From Streptomyces sp. WM6378 (lineage in GTDB: Bacteria; Actinomycetota; Actinomycetes; Streptomycetales; Streptomycetaceae), in contig NZ_LGDD01000293.1 of the NCBI RefSeq assembly GCF_001279695.1, positions 101,422 to 165,421 on the forward strand: 64,000 nt of DNA, written 5' to 3'. The position numbers were made by a program, and so were the translations under genes. Positions 28,184 to 39,662 of this stretch are shown here, in pieces. Numbering within the stretch: position 1 is the stretch's first letter; every line of letters starts with the position of its first letter. A model generated the notes under the pieces. The model was not told the DNA's origin. It did not search any database and was given only the letters and a program-made list of their open reading frames with translations.

Positions 28184-28990
28184 GTGGCCGGACAGGCGAC
28201 CGCTCAGCGCGGTGGCGGACAGACCAAGAAGTCCGTGAAGTCCGGCTGGTCCGGCCCCCGTCCCCAGCGCGGCCGCCGCTTCCGGCTGCCCCGTCGTCGC
28301 GGCCTGATCGTCCTCGGCGTCGCCGCCGCGCTGCTCGGTGCGGGCGCCATCTGGGTGCTTTACGCCTCCACCTGGCTGCGCGTCGAGCACGTGAAGGCCA
28401 CCGGGACGCAGGTTCTGACGCCCGATGAGGTGGAGGCGGCGGCCGCGGTGCCGATCGGTTCGCCGCTGATTTCCGTCGATACAGGCGCGATTGGGGCGCG
28501 ATTGCGCCAGAAGCTGCCGCGTATCGACTCCGTCGAGGTGGTCCGTTCATGGCCGCACGGGATCGGTCTGAAAGTGACCGAACGCAAGCCCGCACTGGTC
28601 ATGAAGAACGGCGCGAAGTTCGACGAAGTGGACGCGAAGGGTGTGCGTTTCGCCACCATCCAACAGCCCCTGGGCGGCGTCCCGCTGCTCGAATTGACCC
28701 CCTCGAAGTCCCCGAGCCAGCGGCGCTTCGGCACCGACCGGCTCGTCCTCGAAGCGGTACGCATCACGGGCGAACTCCCGCCCGCCGTCGCCAAGGAGAC
28801 GCGTTCCGTCAAGATTTCCACGTACGACTCCGTCACGCTGGAGTTGACCGGCGGCCGCACCGTCCTGTGGGGAAGCGACGAGGAAGGTGAGCTGAAGGGA
28901 CGTACCCTCAGTGCACTGATGAAAGCGCGGCCGAAGTCGGCCCGCTTCGATGTGAGCGCCCCCACCGCCCCTGCGGTATCGGGTAGTTGA
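28184..28990 (+). CDS. ftsQ: Divisome protein FtsQ/DivIB
   Basis: 268 residues. A basic cytoplasmic tail (1-41) is followed by one membrane helix (about 42-62) and then a POTRA domain beginning RVEHVKATGTQVLTPDEVEAAA. The beta domain has VRSWPHGIGLKVTERKPALVM. This is the standard FtsQ layout. It connects FtsL/DivIC to FtsWI. A GGAAGGCAGGGA precedes the GTG. The final 25 residues are not conserved. The gene is followed by a 277-base regulatory gap before ftsZ. Confidence 0.93.
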   Translation: MAGQATAQRGGGQTKKSVKSGWSGPRPQRGRRFRLPRRRGLIVLGVAAALLGAGAIWVLYASTWLRVEHVKATGTQVLTPDEVEAAAAVPIGSPLISVDTGAIGARLRQKLPRIDSVEVVRSWPHGIGLKVTERKPALVMKNGAKFDEVDAKGVRFATIQQPLGGVPLLELTPSKSPSQRRFGTDRLVLEAVRITGELPPAVAKETRSVKISTYDSVTLELTGGRTVLWGSDEEGELKGRTLSALMKARPKSARFDVSAPTAPAVSGS

Positions 28991-29267
28991 CGGACATATG
29001 CGCTGGCCAGCACCCTGGTTGGTCAGCGACACGGGTGATCACATAGGGTGAAAAGAAAAACGGGAGGTTCGGCGTGTTCGTTGAACGCGCGCCACTTGTC
29101 GACTTAGTGTCCTGTTCGGAAGAGTCCAGCGAACAGACACACTGGTAACCCTAAACTTCAACGTTAGGGTTCGGGCCGGCGATACGGACCGTCCCAATCG
29201 GCATTCGTCGTCACCTTGCGGCAACCGCGAAGTGACGACCCGTAACTCGAGGCGAGAGGCCTTCGAC
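28991..29267 (+). promoter_or_regulatory. ftsZ promoter and control region
   Basis: In Streptomyces coelicolor, ftsZ is driven by several promoters in this gap, one of them developmental (established). Here TTGAAC (29081-29086) and TAGTGT (29105-29110), 18 bases apart, form one candidate promoter. GACAC occurs at 29028-29032 and 29136-29140; this is the core sequence recognised by the sporulation regulator WhiA, which with WhiB controls ftsZ. Two inverted repeats are present: CTGTTCG (29112-29118) with CGAACAG (29130-29136), and AACCCTAA (29147-29154) with TTAGGGTT (29164-29171). Transcription start sites are not assigned. Confidence 0.65.
29074..29148 (+). CDS. Possible 24-residue upstream peptide with a TTA codon
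   Basis: A GTG at 29074 is preceded by GGAGGT (29063-29068) at five-base spacing and opens 24 codons ending in TAA at 29146-29148. Codon 11 (29104-29106) is TTA, the rare leucine codon read by the bldA tRNA in Streptomyces. The first inverted repeat lies inside the frame and the second starts at its stop codon. The peptide (begins [11 protein letters not shown], ends SSEQTHW) resembles no protein I know. The same bases are also good promoter sequence, so this may be accidental. Confidence 0.3.
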   Translation: MFVERAPLVDLVSCSEESSEQTHW

Positions 29268-30467
29268 GTGGCAGCACCGCAGAACTACCTCGCAGTCATC
29301 AAGGTCATCGGTGTCGGCGGCGGTGGTGTCAATGCCATCAACCGAATGATCGAGGTCGGCCTCAAGGGCGTCGAGTTCATCGCGATCAACACTGACGCAC
29401 AAGCACTGTTGATGAGCGACGCCGACGTCAAGCTCGACGTCGGCCGTGAACTCACCCGCGGTCTCGGGGCCGGAGCCAACCCGGCAGTCGGCCGCAAGGC
29501 GGCAGAGGACCACCGTGAGGAGATCGAGGAGGTCCTCAAGGGGGCCGACATGGTCTTCGTCACCGCCGGCGAAGGCGGCGGCACCGGCACCGGCGGCGCC
29601 CCCGTGGTCGCCAACATCGCGCGCTCCCTCGGCGCCCTGACGATCGGTGTGGTCACCCGCCCGTTCACCTTCGAGGGCCGGCGCCGGGCGAACCAGGCGG
29701 AGGACGGCATCGCCGAGCTCCGCGAAGAGGTCGACACCCTCATCGTCATCCCGAACGACCGGCTGCTCTCCATCTCCGACCGCCAGGTCAGCGTCCTGGA
29801 CGCGTTCAAGTCCGCCGACCAGGTGCTGCTCAGCGGTGTCCAGGGCATCACGGACCTGATCACCACGCCGGGCCTGATCAACCTCGACTTCGCCGACGTC
29901 AAGTCGGTCATGTCGGAAGCCGGTTCGGCGCTCATGGGCATCGGCTCGGCCCGCGGCGACGACCGCGCGGTGGCTGCGGCCGAGATGGCGATCTCCTCGC
30001 CGCTCCTGGAAGCCTCCATCGACGGCGCCCGCGGCGTGCTCCTGTCCATCTCCGGCGGCTCGGACCTCGGCCTCTTCGAGATCAACGAGGCGGCCCAGCT
30101 GGTCAGCGAGGCCGCCCACCCCGAGGCCAACATCATCTTCGGCGCGGTCATCGACGATGCCCTCGGCGACGAGGTCCGCGTCACGGTCATCGCGGCCGGC
30201 TTCGACGGCGGACAGCCGCCGGCCCGCCGGGACAACGTGCTCAGCGCCTCCGCCGGCAAGCGCGACGAGCCCGCGCCTTCGCGCCCGTCCGAGGTGTCCC
30301 GCCCGCTCGGCGGACTCGGCACGGTCCGCGAGGAGCCGCCGGCCCCGGCCGCCCCGGTCGAGCCCGCCCCGGTCAACGAGGCCCCGGCCCCCTCGGCCAT
30401 CCCGACGGCCCGCCCCTACCCGGACAGCCAGGCCGAAGAGCTGGACGTCCCGGACTTCCTCAAGTGA
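29268..30467 (+). CDS. ftsZ: Cell division GTPase FtsZ
   Basis: 399 residues from the GTG at 29268. GAGAGG lies about nine bases upstream, and the start [20 protein letters not shown] matches Streptomyces FtsZ. A GTG at 29232 would add 12 residues and is less likely. The tubulin-like GTPase motif GGGTGTG is at 103-109. The T7-loop region [11 protein letters not shown] supplies the catalytic Asp for GTP hydrolysis. The variable Pro/Ala-rich linker is about 318-385, and the C-terminal tail [10 protein letters not shown] binds SepF and other partners. FtsZ polymerises into single rings or ladders that place vegetative cross-walls and sporulation septa. Confidence 0.97.
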   Translation: MAAPQNYLAVIKVIGVGGGGVNAINRMIEVGLKGVEFIAINTDAQALLMSDADVKLDVGRELTRGLGAGANPAVGRKAAEDHREEIEEVLKGADMVFVTAGEGGGTGTGGAPVVANIARSLGALTIGVVTRPFTFEGRRRANQAEDGIAELREEVDTLIVIPNDRLLSISDRQVSVLDAFKSADQVLLSGVQGITDLITTPGLINLDFADVKSVMSEAGSALMGIGSARGDDRAVAAAEMAISSPLLEASIDGARGVLLSISGGSDLGLFEINEAAQLVSEAAHPEANIIFGAVIDDALGDEVRVTVIAAGFDGGQPPARRDNVLSASAGKRDEPAPSRPSEVSRPLGGLGTVREEPPAPAAPVEPAPVNEAPAPSAIPTARPYPDSQAEELDVPDFLK

Positions 30468-30498
30468 CTGAAGTGACGTTTCGAAGCGATCTCTTGAA

Positions 30499-31227
30499 GT
30501 GATACGAGAGCAGGGCACTGTGAGCGGCGCGCACTTCGCCTTCACCGACCGGTGGGGCGGGGTGAGCGCCGTTCCGTACGAGGAGCTCAACCTCGGCGGC
30601 GCGGTCGGCGACGACCCCGCCTCGGTCCGCACCAACCGCGAGCTCGCCGCCGGGTCGCTCGGTCTTGACCCGGCCCGGGTGGTCTGGATGAACCAGGTGC
30701 ACGGCCGCGAGGTCGCCGTCGTCGACGGCCCCTTCGGCCCGGGTGACGCGACCGCGGTGGACGCGGTGGTGACGGGCCGTCGCGACACCGCGCTCGCCGT
30801 ACTCACCGCGGACTGCACCCCGGTCCTCCTCGCCGACCCGGTGGCGGGGGTCGCGGGCGCGGCCCACGCGGGCCGGCCGGGAATGGTGGCGGGCGTGGTG
30901 CCCGCCGCCGTCGAGGCGATGGTCTCGCTCGGCGCCGACCCGGCCCGGATCGTCGCCCGCACCGGCCCCGCCGTCTGCGGACGCTGTTACGAAGTGCCCG
31001 AGCGGATGCGGGCCGAGGTCGCCGAGGCCGAGCCCGCCGCCTGGTCCGAGACCAGCTGGGGCACGCCCGCCGTGGACGTCACCGCGGGGGTGCACGCACA
31101 ACTGGCGGCCCTCGGCGTCACCGACGTCGAGGCCTCACCGGTCTGCACGCTCGAATCGCTCGACCACTTCTCGTACCGCCGCGACCGCACCACTGGGCGG
31201 CTCGCCGGATATGTCTGGCTGGACTGA
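30499..31227 (+). CDS. pgeF: Peptidoglycan editing factor PgeF (YfiH/laccase-domain family)
   Basis: 242 residues. The family core is visible: AFTDRWGGVS near the N-terminus, NQVHGREV with a metal-ligand His, LTADCTPVLLADP with the conserved Cys, AAHAGRPGMV with His and GPAVCGRCYEVP. YfiH proteins have a CNF1/laccase-like fold; in E. coli, PgeF removes wrongly incorporated residues from peptidoglycan precursors (established). The Streptomyces name for this position is ylmD. A second in-frame GTG at 30520 starts MSGAHFAFTDRWG with a purine-rich site close by and may be the true start. Confidence 0.85.
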   Translation: MIREQGTVSGAHFAFTDRWGGVSAVPYEELNLGGAVGDDPASVRTNRELAAGSLGLDPARVVWMNQVHGREVAVVDGPFGPGDATAVDAVVTGRRDTALAVLTADCTPVLLADPVAGVAGAAHAGRPGMVAGVVPAAVEAMVSLGADPARIVARTGPAVCGRCYEVPERMRAEVAEAEPAAWSETSWGTPAVDVTAGVHAQLAALGVTDVEASPVCTLESLDHFSYRRDRTTGRLAGYVWLD

Positions 31228-31233
31228 CGACTC

Positions 31234-31953
31234 ATGACGGATCGCAAGACGGAACTCGCCGCGAACCTGGCACGGGTGGAGGAACGTATCGTCTCCGCCT
31301 GCGCCGCGGCCGGGCGCAAGCGGGCGGACGTGACCCTCATCGTGGTCACCAAGACCTACCCGGCGAGCGACGTGCGCCTGCTGCACGAGCTGGGCGTACG
31401 CCATGTCGCGGAGAACCGCGACCAGGACGCGGCCCCCAAGGCGGCGGCCTGTGCGGACCTCGACCTGACCTGGCACTTCGTGGGCCAGTTGCAGACCAAC
31501 AAGGTTCGTTCTGTTGCTGGTTATGCCGATATGGTGCAGTCGATCGACCGGGCCAAGCTGATCGGCTCGCTCTCGACCGCGGCCGTCCGGGCCGGGCGGG
31601 AGCTGGGCTGCCTGATCCAGGTCGCCCTGGACGCCGAGTCCGGCGCGCGGGGCGAGCGCGGAGGCGTCGCCCCCGACGGAATCGAAGAGTTGGCCGCGCT
31701 GGTCGACCAGGCGCCCGGGCTCCGGCTCGACGGTCTGATGACGGTGGCGCCGCTGGCCGGTGAGTACGCCGGCCGGCAACGGGCCGCCTTCGAGCGGCTG
31801 CTGGAATTCTCATCCCGCCTGCGCGCGGACCATCCGGCTGCGAACATGGTGTCAGCAGGGATGAGTGCGGACCTCGAAGAGGCCGTTGCGGCCGGAGCGA
31901 CACATGTACGCGTCGGAACGGCGGTACTCGGAGTCCGACCCCGGCTCGGGTAA
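31234..31953 (+). CDS. YggS-type pyridoxal phosphate-binding protein (YlmE)
   Basis: 239 residues, a single-domain fold-type III PLP barrel. The PLP-binding lysine lies in [12 protein letters not shown] (about 34-45); [15 protein letters not shown] and the C-terminal [28 protein letters not shown] (read as [10 protein letters not shown] and [11 protein letters not shown]) are family motifs. YggS/ProSC proteins buffer PLP and affect amino-acid balance but have no known catalysis. The gene starts six bases after pgeF. In Streptomyces ylmE sits between ylmD and sepF, as here. Confidence 0.9.
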   Translation: MTDRKTELAANLARVEERIVSACAAAGRKRADVTLIVVTKTYPASDVRLLHELGVRHVAENRDQDAAPKAAACADLDLTWHFVGQLQTNKVRSVAGYADMVQSIDRAKLIGSLSTAAVRAGRELGCLIQVALDAESGARGERGGVAPDGIEELAALVDQAPGLRLDGLMTVAPLAGEYAGRQRAAFERLLEFSSRLRADHPAANMVSAGMSADLEEAVAAGATHVRVGTAVLGVRPRLG

Positions 31954-32093
31954 CGTCGCGAAGCAAGTCGGACCACAGCAGAAAATATGGTCATTCCCAC
32001 TCTTCGGTGGGCAGACCGCGTGGATCGTGGGCCCTTGGTGACGCTGCCACTTGGCGACAGGAGCGATCCACCACAGAGCGGAGGAATCTGAGC

Positions 32094-32711
32094 ATGGCCG
32101 GCGCGATGCGCAAGATGGCGGTCTACCTCGGCCTCGTGGAGGACGATGGGTACGACGGCCGGGGATTCGACCCCGACGACGATTTCGAGCCCGAGCCCGA
32201 ACCGGAGCGCGACCGTCGGCGGCACCAGCCCCCGCACCAGTCCCCGCTCCAGGACGAACGGGACGAACCGGTACGAGCAACTCAGCCTCCGGCGCCGAGA
32301 GAACCGGTTCAGCTATCGGTAGAAAGCGGGCGTCCGGCGCGAATTGCACCCGTGGCGTCCATCACACCTGAACGTCCGAGCCTGGAGAAGAACGCACCGG
32401 TGATCATGCCCAAGGTCGTGTCCGAGCGGGAGCCGTACCGCATCACCACGCTGCACCCGCGGACCTACAACGAGGCCCGTACCATCGGGGAACACTTCCG
32501 CGAGGGCACCCCGGTGATCATGAATCTCACGGAGATGGACGACACCGACGCGAAGCGACTTGTCGACTTTGCCGCCGGACTCGTCTTCGGCCTGCACGGC
32601 AGCATTGAACGGGTGACGCAGAAGGTGTTCCTGCTGTCTCCTGCTAACGTCGATGTCACGGCGGAGGACAAGGCCCGCATCGCAGAGGGCGGATTCTTCA
32701 ACCAGAGCTGA
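32094..32711 (+). CDS. sepF: FtsZ membrane-tethering protein SepF
   Basis: 205 residues from the ATG at 32094 with GGAGGA at 32080-32085. The N-terminal amphipathic membrane-targeting helix is [17 protein letters not shown]. An acidic, proline- and arginine-rich linker spans about 20-100. The C-terminal SepF domain runs from about 115, with [40 protein letters not shown] and [20 protein letters not shown]. SepF binds the FtsZ C-terminal tail and, in actinobacteria lacking FtsA, is the main membrane anchor of the Z-ring. A 140-base gap after yggS may carry its own promoter. Confidence 0.95.
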   Translation: MAGAMRKMAVYLGLVEDDGYDGRGFDPDDDFEPEPEPERDRRRHQPPHQSPLQDERDEPVRATQPPAPREPVQLSVESGRPARIAPVASITPERPSLEKNAPVIMPKVVSEREPYRITTLHPRTYNEARTIGEHFREGTPVIMNLTEMDDTDAKRLVDFAAGLVFGLHGSIERVTQKVFLLSPANVDVTAEDKARIAEGGFFNQS

Positions 32712-32783
32712 GACACGACACCGGGAACGAACCGGCCGGGAACGGGCCGGGGCTTGTGAAGCAAGGGGAGAGGGAAGCGCGAG

Positions 32784-33068
32784 ATGGGCGTCGCACTACA
32801 GGTGGTCTACATCGCGCTGATGTGCTTCCTCATCGTGCTGATCTTCCGGCTCGTCATGGACTACGTCTTCCAGTTCGCCCGTTCATGGCAACCCGGCAAG
32901 GCGATGGTGGTCATTCTTGAGGCCACCTACACTGTCACCGATCCACCGCTCAAGCTTCTGCGGCGGTTCATTCCGCCGCTGCGTCTCGGGGGCGTGGCAC
33001 TCGACCTGTCCTTCTTCGTTCTGATGATCATCGTCTACATCCTGATCAGCATCGTGGTCAGGTTGTGA
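32784..33068 (+). CDS. sepG: YggT family protein SepG (YlmG)
   Basis: 94 residues with two membrane helices: about 4-28 and 70-93. The intervening loop has the YggT signature TDPPLKLLRRFIPPLRLGGVALD, seen as DPPLKLLRRFIPP. In Streptomyces, the YlmG homologue named SepG helps place FtsZ at sporulation septa and affects nucleoid compaction (established). Its AGGGGAGAGGGAAGCG-like upstream stretch includes a good ribosome-binding site. It lies between sepF and divIVA, the conserved order. Confidence 0.92.
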   Translation: MGVALQVVYIALMCFLIVLIFRLVMDYVFQFARSWQPGKAMVVILEATYTVTDPPLKLLRRFIPPLRLGGVALDLSFFVLMIIVYILISIVVRL

Positions 33069-33117
33069 ACGATACGGTCCTGCCGACTGCCGACGACTAC
33101 GTAGAGGTGAAGAAGAG

Positions 33118-34269
33118 ATGCCGCTGACCCCCGAGGACGTGCGGAACAAGCAGTTCACGACGGTCCGCCTCCGAGAAGGCTATGACGAGGACGAGGTTGA
33201 TGCCTTCCTCGACGAGGTCGAGTCGGAGCTGACGCGACTGCTGCGCGAGAACGAGGATCTGCGCGCCAAGCTGGCCGCCGCCACCCGCGCCGCCGCCCAG
33301 AACCAGCAGCAGGGCATGCGCAAGCAGGAGCCGCAGGACGGCCGAGGCCCGGGTGCCCCCGTGCCCGCCGCCATATCCGGTCCGCCGCAGGTCCAGCAGC
33401 AGCCGCAGATGGGTCCGCCCCAGCTGCCCAGCGGTGCGCCGCAGCTGCCCGCAGGACCTGGCGGCCACGGCCCGCAGGGCCAGCACGGCCCGGGCCAGAT
33501 GGGCCAGGGCCCCATGGGTCAGGGTCCGATGGGCCAGAACCAGCTGGGTCAGGGCCCCATGGGCCAGAACCAGCTCGGTCAGGGCCCCATGGGCCAGATG
33601 GGTGGCCCCATGGGCGGCCACGGTCCGCAGATGGGACAGCCGGCCCAGGCTCCCGGTGGCGACAGCGCCGCCCGGGTGCTCTCGCTCGCGCAGCAGACCG
33701 CTGACCAGGCGATCGCGGAGGCCCGTTCCGAGGCCAACAAGATCGTCGGCGAGGCCCGGTCCCGTGCCGAGGGTCTGGAGCGCGACGCCCGTGCCAAGGC
33801 GGACGCCCTGGAGCGGGACGCGCAGGAAAAGCACCGCGTCGCGATGGGCTCCCTGGAGTCCGCCCGCGCCACGCTGGAGCGCAAGGTCGAGGACCTGCGC
33901 GGCTTCGAGCGCGAGTACCGCACGCGGCTGAAGTCCTACCTGGAGTCCCAGCTGCGTCAGCTGGAGACCCAGGCCGACGACTCGCTCGCGCCGCCGCGTA
34001 CCCCGGCGACCGCGTCGCTGCCGCCGGCTCCGCAGATGAGCGGGTCCATGGCGTCGGCCGGTGCCGGTGCGATGGGGCACCCGATGGGTGGCCAGCCGTC
34101 CATGGGCGGCCAGCAGTCCATGCCGAGTGCGCCGTCCTACGGTGGTCAGCAGCAGATGTCGCCGGCGATGACACAGCCGATGGCGCCGGTGCGGCCGCAG
34201 GGGCCTTCGCCCATGCAGCAGGCTCCTTCGCCGATGCGCGGCTTCCTGATCGATGAGGACGACAACTGA
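33118..34269 (+). CDS. divIVA: Polar growth organiser DivIVA (Wag31 homologue)
   Basis: 383 residues. The N-terminal lipid-binding domain begins MPLTPEDVRNKQFTTVRLRE and continues as GYDEDEVDAFLDEVESEL and a coiled coil to about 65. A Gln/Pro/Met/Gly-rich linker (about 66-180) contains a tandem repeat. The second long coiled coil (about 183-295) has SLAQQTADQAIAEARSEANK and LERDARAKADALERDAQEKH. The C-terminal tail is Met/Gly/Pro-rich and ends GFLIDEDDN. DivIVA assembles at hyphal tips and directs tip extension and branching; it is essential in Streptomyces (established). A strong terminator follows. Confidence 0.95.
   Translation: MPLTPEDVRNKQFTTVRLREGYDEDEVDAFLDEVESELTRLLRENEDLRAKLAAATRAAAQNQQQGMRKQEPQDGRGPGAPVPAAISGPPQVQQQPQMGPPQLPSGAPQLPAGPGGHGPQGQHGPGQMGQGPMGQGPMGQNQLGQGPMGQNQLGQGPMGQMGGPMGGHGPQMGQPAQAPGGDSAARVLSLAQQTADQAIAEARSEANKIVGEARSRAEGLERDARAKADALERDAQEKHRVAMGSLESARATLERKVEDLRGFEREYRTRLKSYLESQLRQLETQADDSLAPPRTPATASLPPAPQMSGSMASAGAGAMGHPMGGQPSMGGQQSMPSAPSYGGQQQMSPAMTQPMAPVRPQGPSPMQQAPSPMRGFLIDEDDN
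33526..33600 (+). repeat. 30-bp coding tandem repeat in the divIVA linker
   Basis: Two 30-base units (33526-33555 and 33556-33585) differ at only two bases. A third partial unit follows, and related partial units precede. They encode PMGQNQLGQG twice, inside a longer MGQGPMGQ-rich stretch. The repeat lies in the disordered linker between the DivIVA coiled coils, so copy-number change would lengthen or shorten the linker in frame. Confidence 0.85.
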
Positions 34270-34314
34270 CGGGGTCTGCGCGCGTGACCCGCGCGTAGCC
34301 GTCGGCAGGCTGCG

Positions 34315-34351
34315 AGGGCCGGTACCGGGGTTTCCCCCTGGTACCGGCCCT
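34315..34351 (+). terminator. Terminator of the dcw/divIVA transcript
   Basis: AGGGCCGGTACC (34315-34326) pairs with GGTACCGGCCCT (34340-34351), with extra G-C pairs in the GGGG-TTTC-CCCC centre. It starts 46 bases after the divIVA stop and is the only strong hairpin after the dcw genes. Confidence 0.85.
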
Positions 34352-34861
34352 TTGCCGTGCCCCTGGGCGGGGCGGCCGGCCGACTGCAGGTGGCGGGCGC
34401 TTGCGGCGGGCTTTGCCCCCACCCCGCCCCTTTCCGCTGTGACACTCTGCGGCTCCGCCGCGTGGCTCCGGGGGCGGGTTTGCGTCCGGGCAGGATGCGC
34501 CGGGGCTCCGCCCCGGACCCTGTTGGCCCCTCCCCGCCCCTTCCCTAAACCCTCCGGGGGAGAGTGCGTCGGCTGCGGGTCGTGCGTGGTTGCTCGCGCC
34601 CACGCGGCGGAGCCGCACAATGTCACAGCCTCGCGCCCCTGGGCAGAACCGGTGCGGGTCAGCATCAGCATCTTCAGCCCGTCCGGCGATCGAGGACGAG
34701 CGCCCTTCAGGCGCGAACGGGGTCCGGGGCGGAGCCCCGGAGCGGGGGCGCGGGGCGGCAGCCCCCGTCGGGGGTCTGGGGTCGCAGCCCCCAGGAAACG
34801 ACCCTCCCCACCCCCACCCCCGGAGGGTCTCGGGAAGGGGCGGGGTGGGGGAGGCAAAACG
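34352..34861. repeat. Non-coding block of nested inverted repeats
   Basis: No gene is supported here. A 30-base segment at 34436-34465 is repeated in inverse orientation at 34600-34629 with 28 of 30 bases matching. GC-rich blocks around GGGGCTCCGCCCCGGACC (near 34503) and GGTCCGGGGCGGAGCCCC (near 34719) are inverse copies too. A GGAAGGGGCGGGGTGGGG block near 34835 is the inverse of the CCCCACCCCGCCCC block near 34418. The phrase CAGCCCGTCCGGCGATCGAGG (read as CAGCCCGTCCGGCG then ATCGAGG) is a dispersed Streptomyces intergenic repeat; a relative is at 10627-10640. Confidence 0.65.
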
Positions 34862-34899
34862 CGACGGCCCGCCCCCGGGATTCCAGGGGCGGGCCGTCG
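34862..34899 (-). terminator. Terminator of ileS
   Basis: CGACGGCCCGCCCC (34862-34875) pairs perfectly with GGGGCGGGCCGTCG (34886-34899) around a ten-base centre. It starts 15 bases beyond the minus-strand ileS stop. Confidence 0.85.
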
Positions 34900-34913
34900 G
34901 TGCGAGGGGGGCG

Positions 34914-38054
<3,141 letters not shown>

Positions 38055-38063
38055 CCGTTCATC

Positions 38064-38345
38064 CTCCGGCGGATCGTCGTGCGGTTCCGTCGGAGGGACG
38101 AGAGGCGGCCCTCGTGGGGCGCTTCCCGCGGTACCACCCTCCTTGGCGGTGTGCGGAACACCGCCCCCTCATTGGGGTCGCGAAGCCGGTTCTACCGGAC
38201 TCCCCGGTGGGGAGTCTTTCTTCCGGCGGCTCGGGGGTGATCTTCACCGCGCGCTCGCCTCCGGGCTCACACCGTCCCCGGATCGCTCTTGGCTGCGTAC
38301 GCCGCTACTCGTCCCGTCCACGCCTCTCGCTGCGGCCAGTGTACG
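38064..38345 (-). promoter_or_regulatory. T-box riboswitch leader of ileS (translational type)
   Basis: On the minus strand the T-box core AGGGTGGTACCGCGG lies at 38140-38126. It is followed by CGTCCCTCCGACGG (38100-38087), whose CCCTCCG can pair either with the T-box GGAGGG or with the ileS ribosome-binding site CGGAGG (about 38067-38062). This is the sequester/antisequester logic of actinobacterial translational T-boxes. A likely specifier ATC (isoleucine) is at 38241-38239 inside GGTGA-AGA-TCACC. There is no U-tract terminator. Binding of uncharged tRNA-Ile would free the ribosome-binding site. The upstream limit is approximate. Confidence 0.88.
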
Positions 38346-38619
38346 GGGCCCGGCGAAGGGCGGCCGACCGGTTTTCGCCGGACCGTGGCCGGGGGCGCGT
38401 ACATGACCCGAATGGCCATACGGCTCCCGGCGGAGTCCGGCTCCGCCCGTCCGGCGGATTACCGGGCCGGGAGCTGGGCACAACGGATGCAGGTTCGTCT
38501 TGCCGCCGGTCCGGGGCGGGGCGAACCGGCGGCGTGCCCCGTTGCCGCGGGCCTGGGGTCGATTTATCGTCCCAGCACGATTCGCGTGCAAGATCACAAT
38601 ATGTGAAGGGGCCGCGGCC

Positions 38620-39600
38620 ATGGTGGCGAAGAAGACCGCCGTAGAGACCACAACGGCGTCCAAGAGAGCCGGTGCCACACGTGCTGCCGCAGGTGCCACC
38701 ACGGGCTCGGCGGCCAAGGACACGAACGGGAAGAAGAGCACCGCCGCCAAGAAGACGGCGGCGAAGAAGACCGCTGGTGCCAAGACCGCCAAGGCGGCCA
38801 AGGCTGCCGGGACCGCTTCGGCGAAGGCGGCCGAGGCCGAGGAGACGACGGCCGGGAAGGCAGCCGCCAAGGAGACGGCCGAGGCGGCGCCCGTCAAGAA
38901 GGCGGCCGACAAGACAGTCAAGAAGGCCGCGAAAAAGGCCGTCGCCAAGAAGGCCGCGGCCGGCAAGGCAACCGGGACGGCGCGGGCCGCGTCCGACAAG
39001 GCGACCGACAAGACGGCGCCGGCGAAGTCGGCCGGGGCGGGCGCCAAGAAGGCCGCGACCGCGGCCCAGAGGGCGGCTGCGGCCGCGGAAGAGACGGGAG
39101 CCAAAAAGGTGGTTGCGAAGAAGACTGCGGGAGGGGCAACGGCGGCCAGGGCCGCCGCGGCGTCGGCGGTGCCGGCGGCCCGTGCCGTCGCCACGACCGC
39201 CCCGGGGGAGCTTCCGGTCCGGCCCGGCGAGGACCCGTGGACCCCGGAGGAGGTCGCCGAGGCCCGTAACGAGCTGGCCAGTGAGGTGCTGCGGCTGCGC
39301 AGCGAGATCGCGGCCTCGGAGACGGCACTGAGCGGCCTGATGCGTGACTCGGGTGACGGGGCGGGCGACGACGACGCCGACACCGGGACCAAGAACATCA
39401 CCCGCGAGCACGAGATGGCGCTCGCCGCCAACGCCCGCGAGACCCTGGAGCAGACCGAGCACGCCCTGGAGCGCCTGGACGCCGGGACGTACGGCTATTG
39501 CGAGGTCTGCGGGAAGCCGATCGGCAAGGCCCGGATGCAGGCGTTCCCGCGCGCCACCCTGTGCGTCGAGGACAAGCAGAAGCAGGAACGGCGGGGCTGA
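38620..39600 (+). CDS. ddbA: Histone H1-like / DksA-like fusion protein DdbA
   Basis: 326 residues. The first about 200 are almost all Lys, Ala and Thr with AAKKTAAKKT-type repeats, like eukaryotic H1 tails and HupS tails. The C-terminal about 120 residues are a TraR/DksA domain: a helical hairpin (EEVAEARNELASEVLRLRSE) and a zinc-finger region YGYCEVCGKPIGKARM ... TLCVEDKQ. The zinc ligands read Cys294, Cys297, Cys315 and then Asp318 where the fourth Cys is usual. The S. coelicolor counterpart was described as DdbA, which binds DNA and has a DksA-like part. The ATG at 38620 follows GAAGGGG. It is unrelated to ileS and divergent from it. Confidence 0.9.
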   Translation: MVAKKTAVETTTASKRAGATRAAAGATTGSAAKDTNGKKSTAAKKTAAKKTAGAKTAKAAKAAGTASAKAAEAEETTAGKAAAKETAEAAPVKKAADKTVKKAAKKAVAKKAAAGKATGTARAASDKATDKTAPAKSAGAGAKKAATAAQRAAAAAEETGAKKVVAKKTAGGATAARAAAASAVPAARAVATTAPGELPVRPGEDPWTPEEVAEARNELASEVLRLRSEIAASETALSGLMRDSGDGAGDDDADTGTKNITREHEMALAANARETLEQTEHALERLDAGTYGYCEVCGKPIGKARMQAFPRATLCVEDKQKQERRG

Positions 39601-39662
39601 CTCCGTACAGGTGTGCCGTACCCTCGTGCTCAGTCAGGCACCTAGTCGGTTGAGGGACTCAC

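Noticed and set aside
33118-34269. Repetitive DNA in divIVA considered as a CRISPR-like array
   Set aside because: Repeats are contiguous 30-bp coding units without spacers and stay in frame.
38244-39462. Minus-strand frames over the ddbA region
   Set aside because: The Ala/Lys repeat codons of ddbA read as Ala/Leu/Phe on the other strand and imitate a membrane protein; the plus-strand DksA motif is real.
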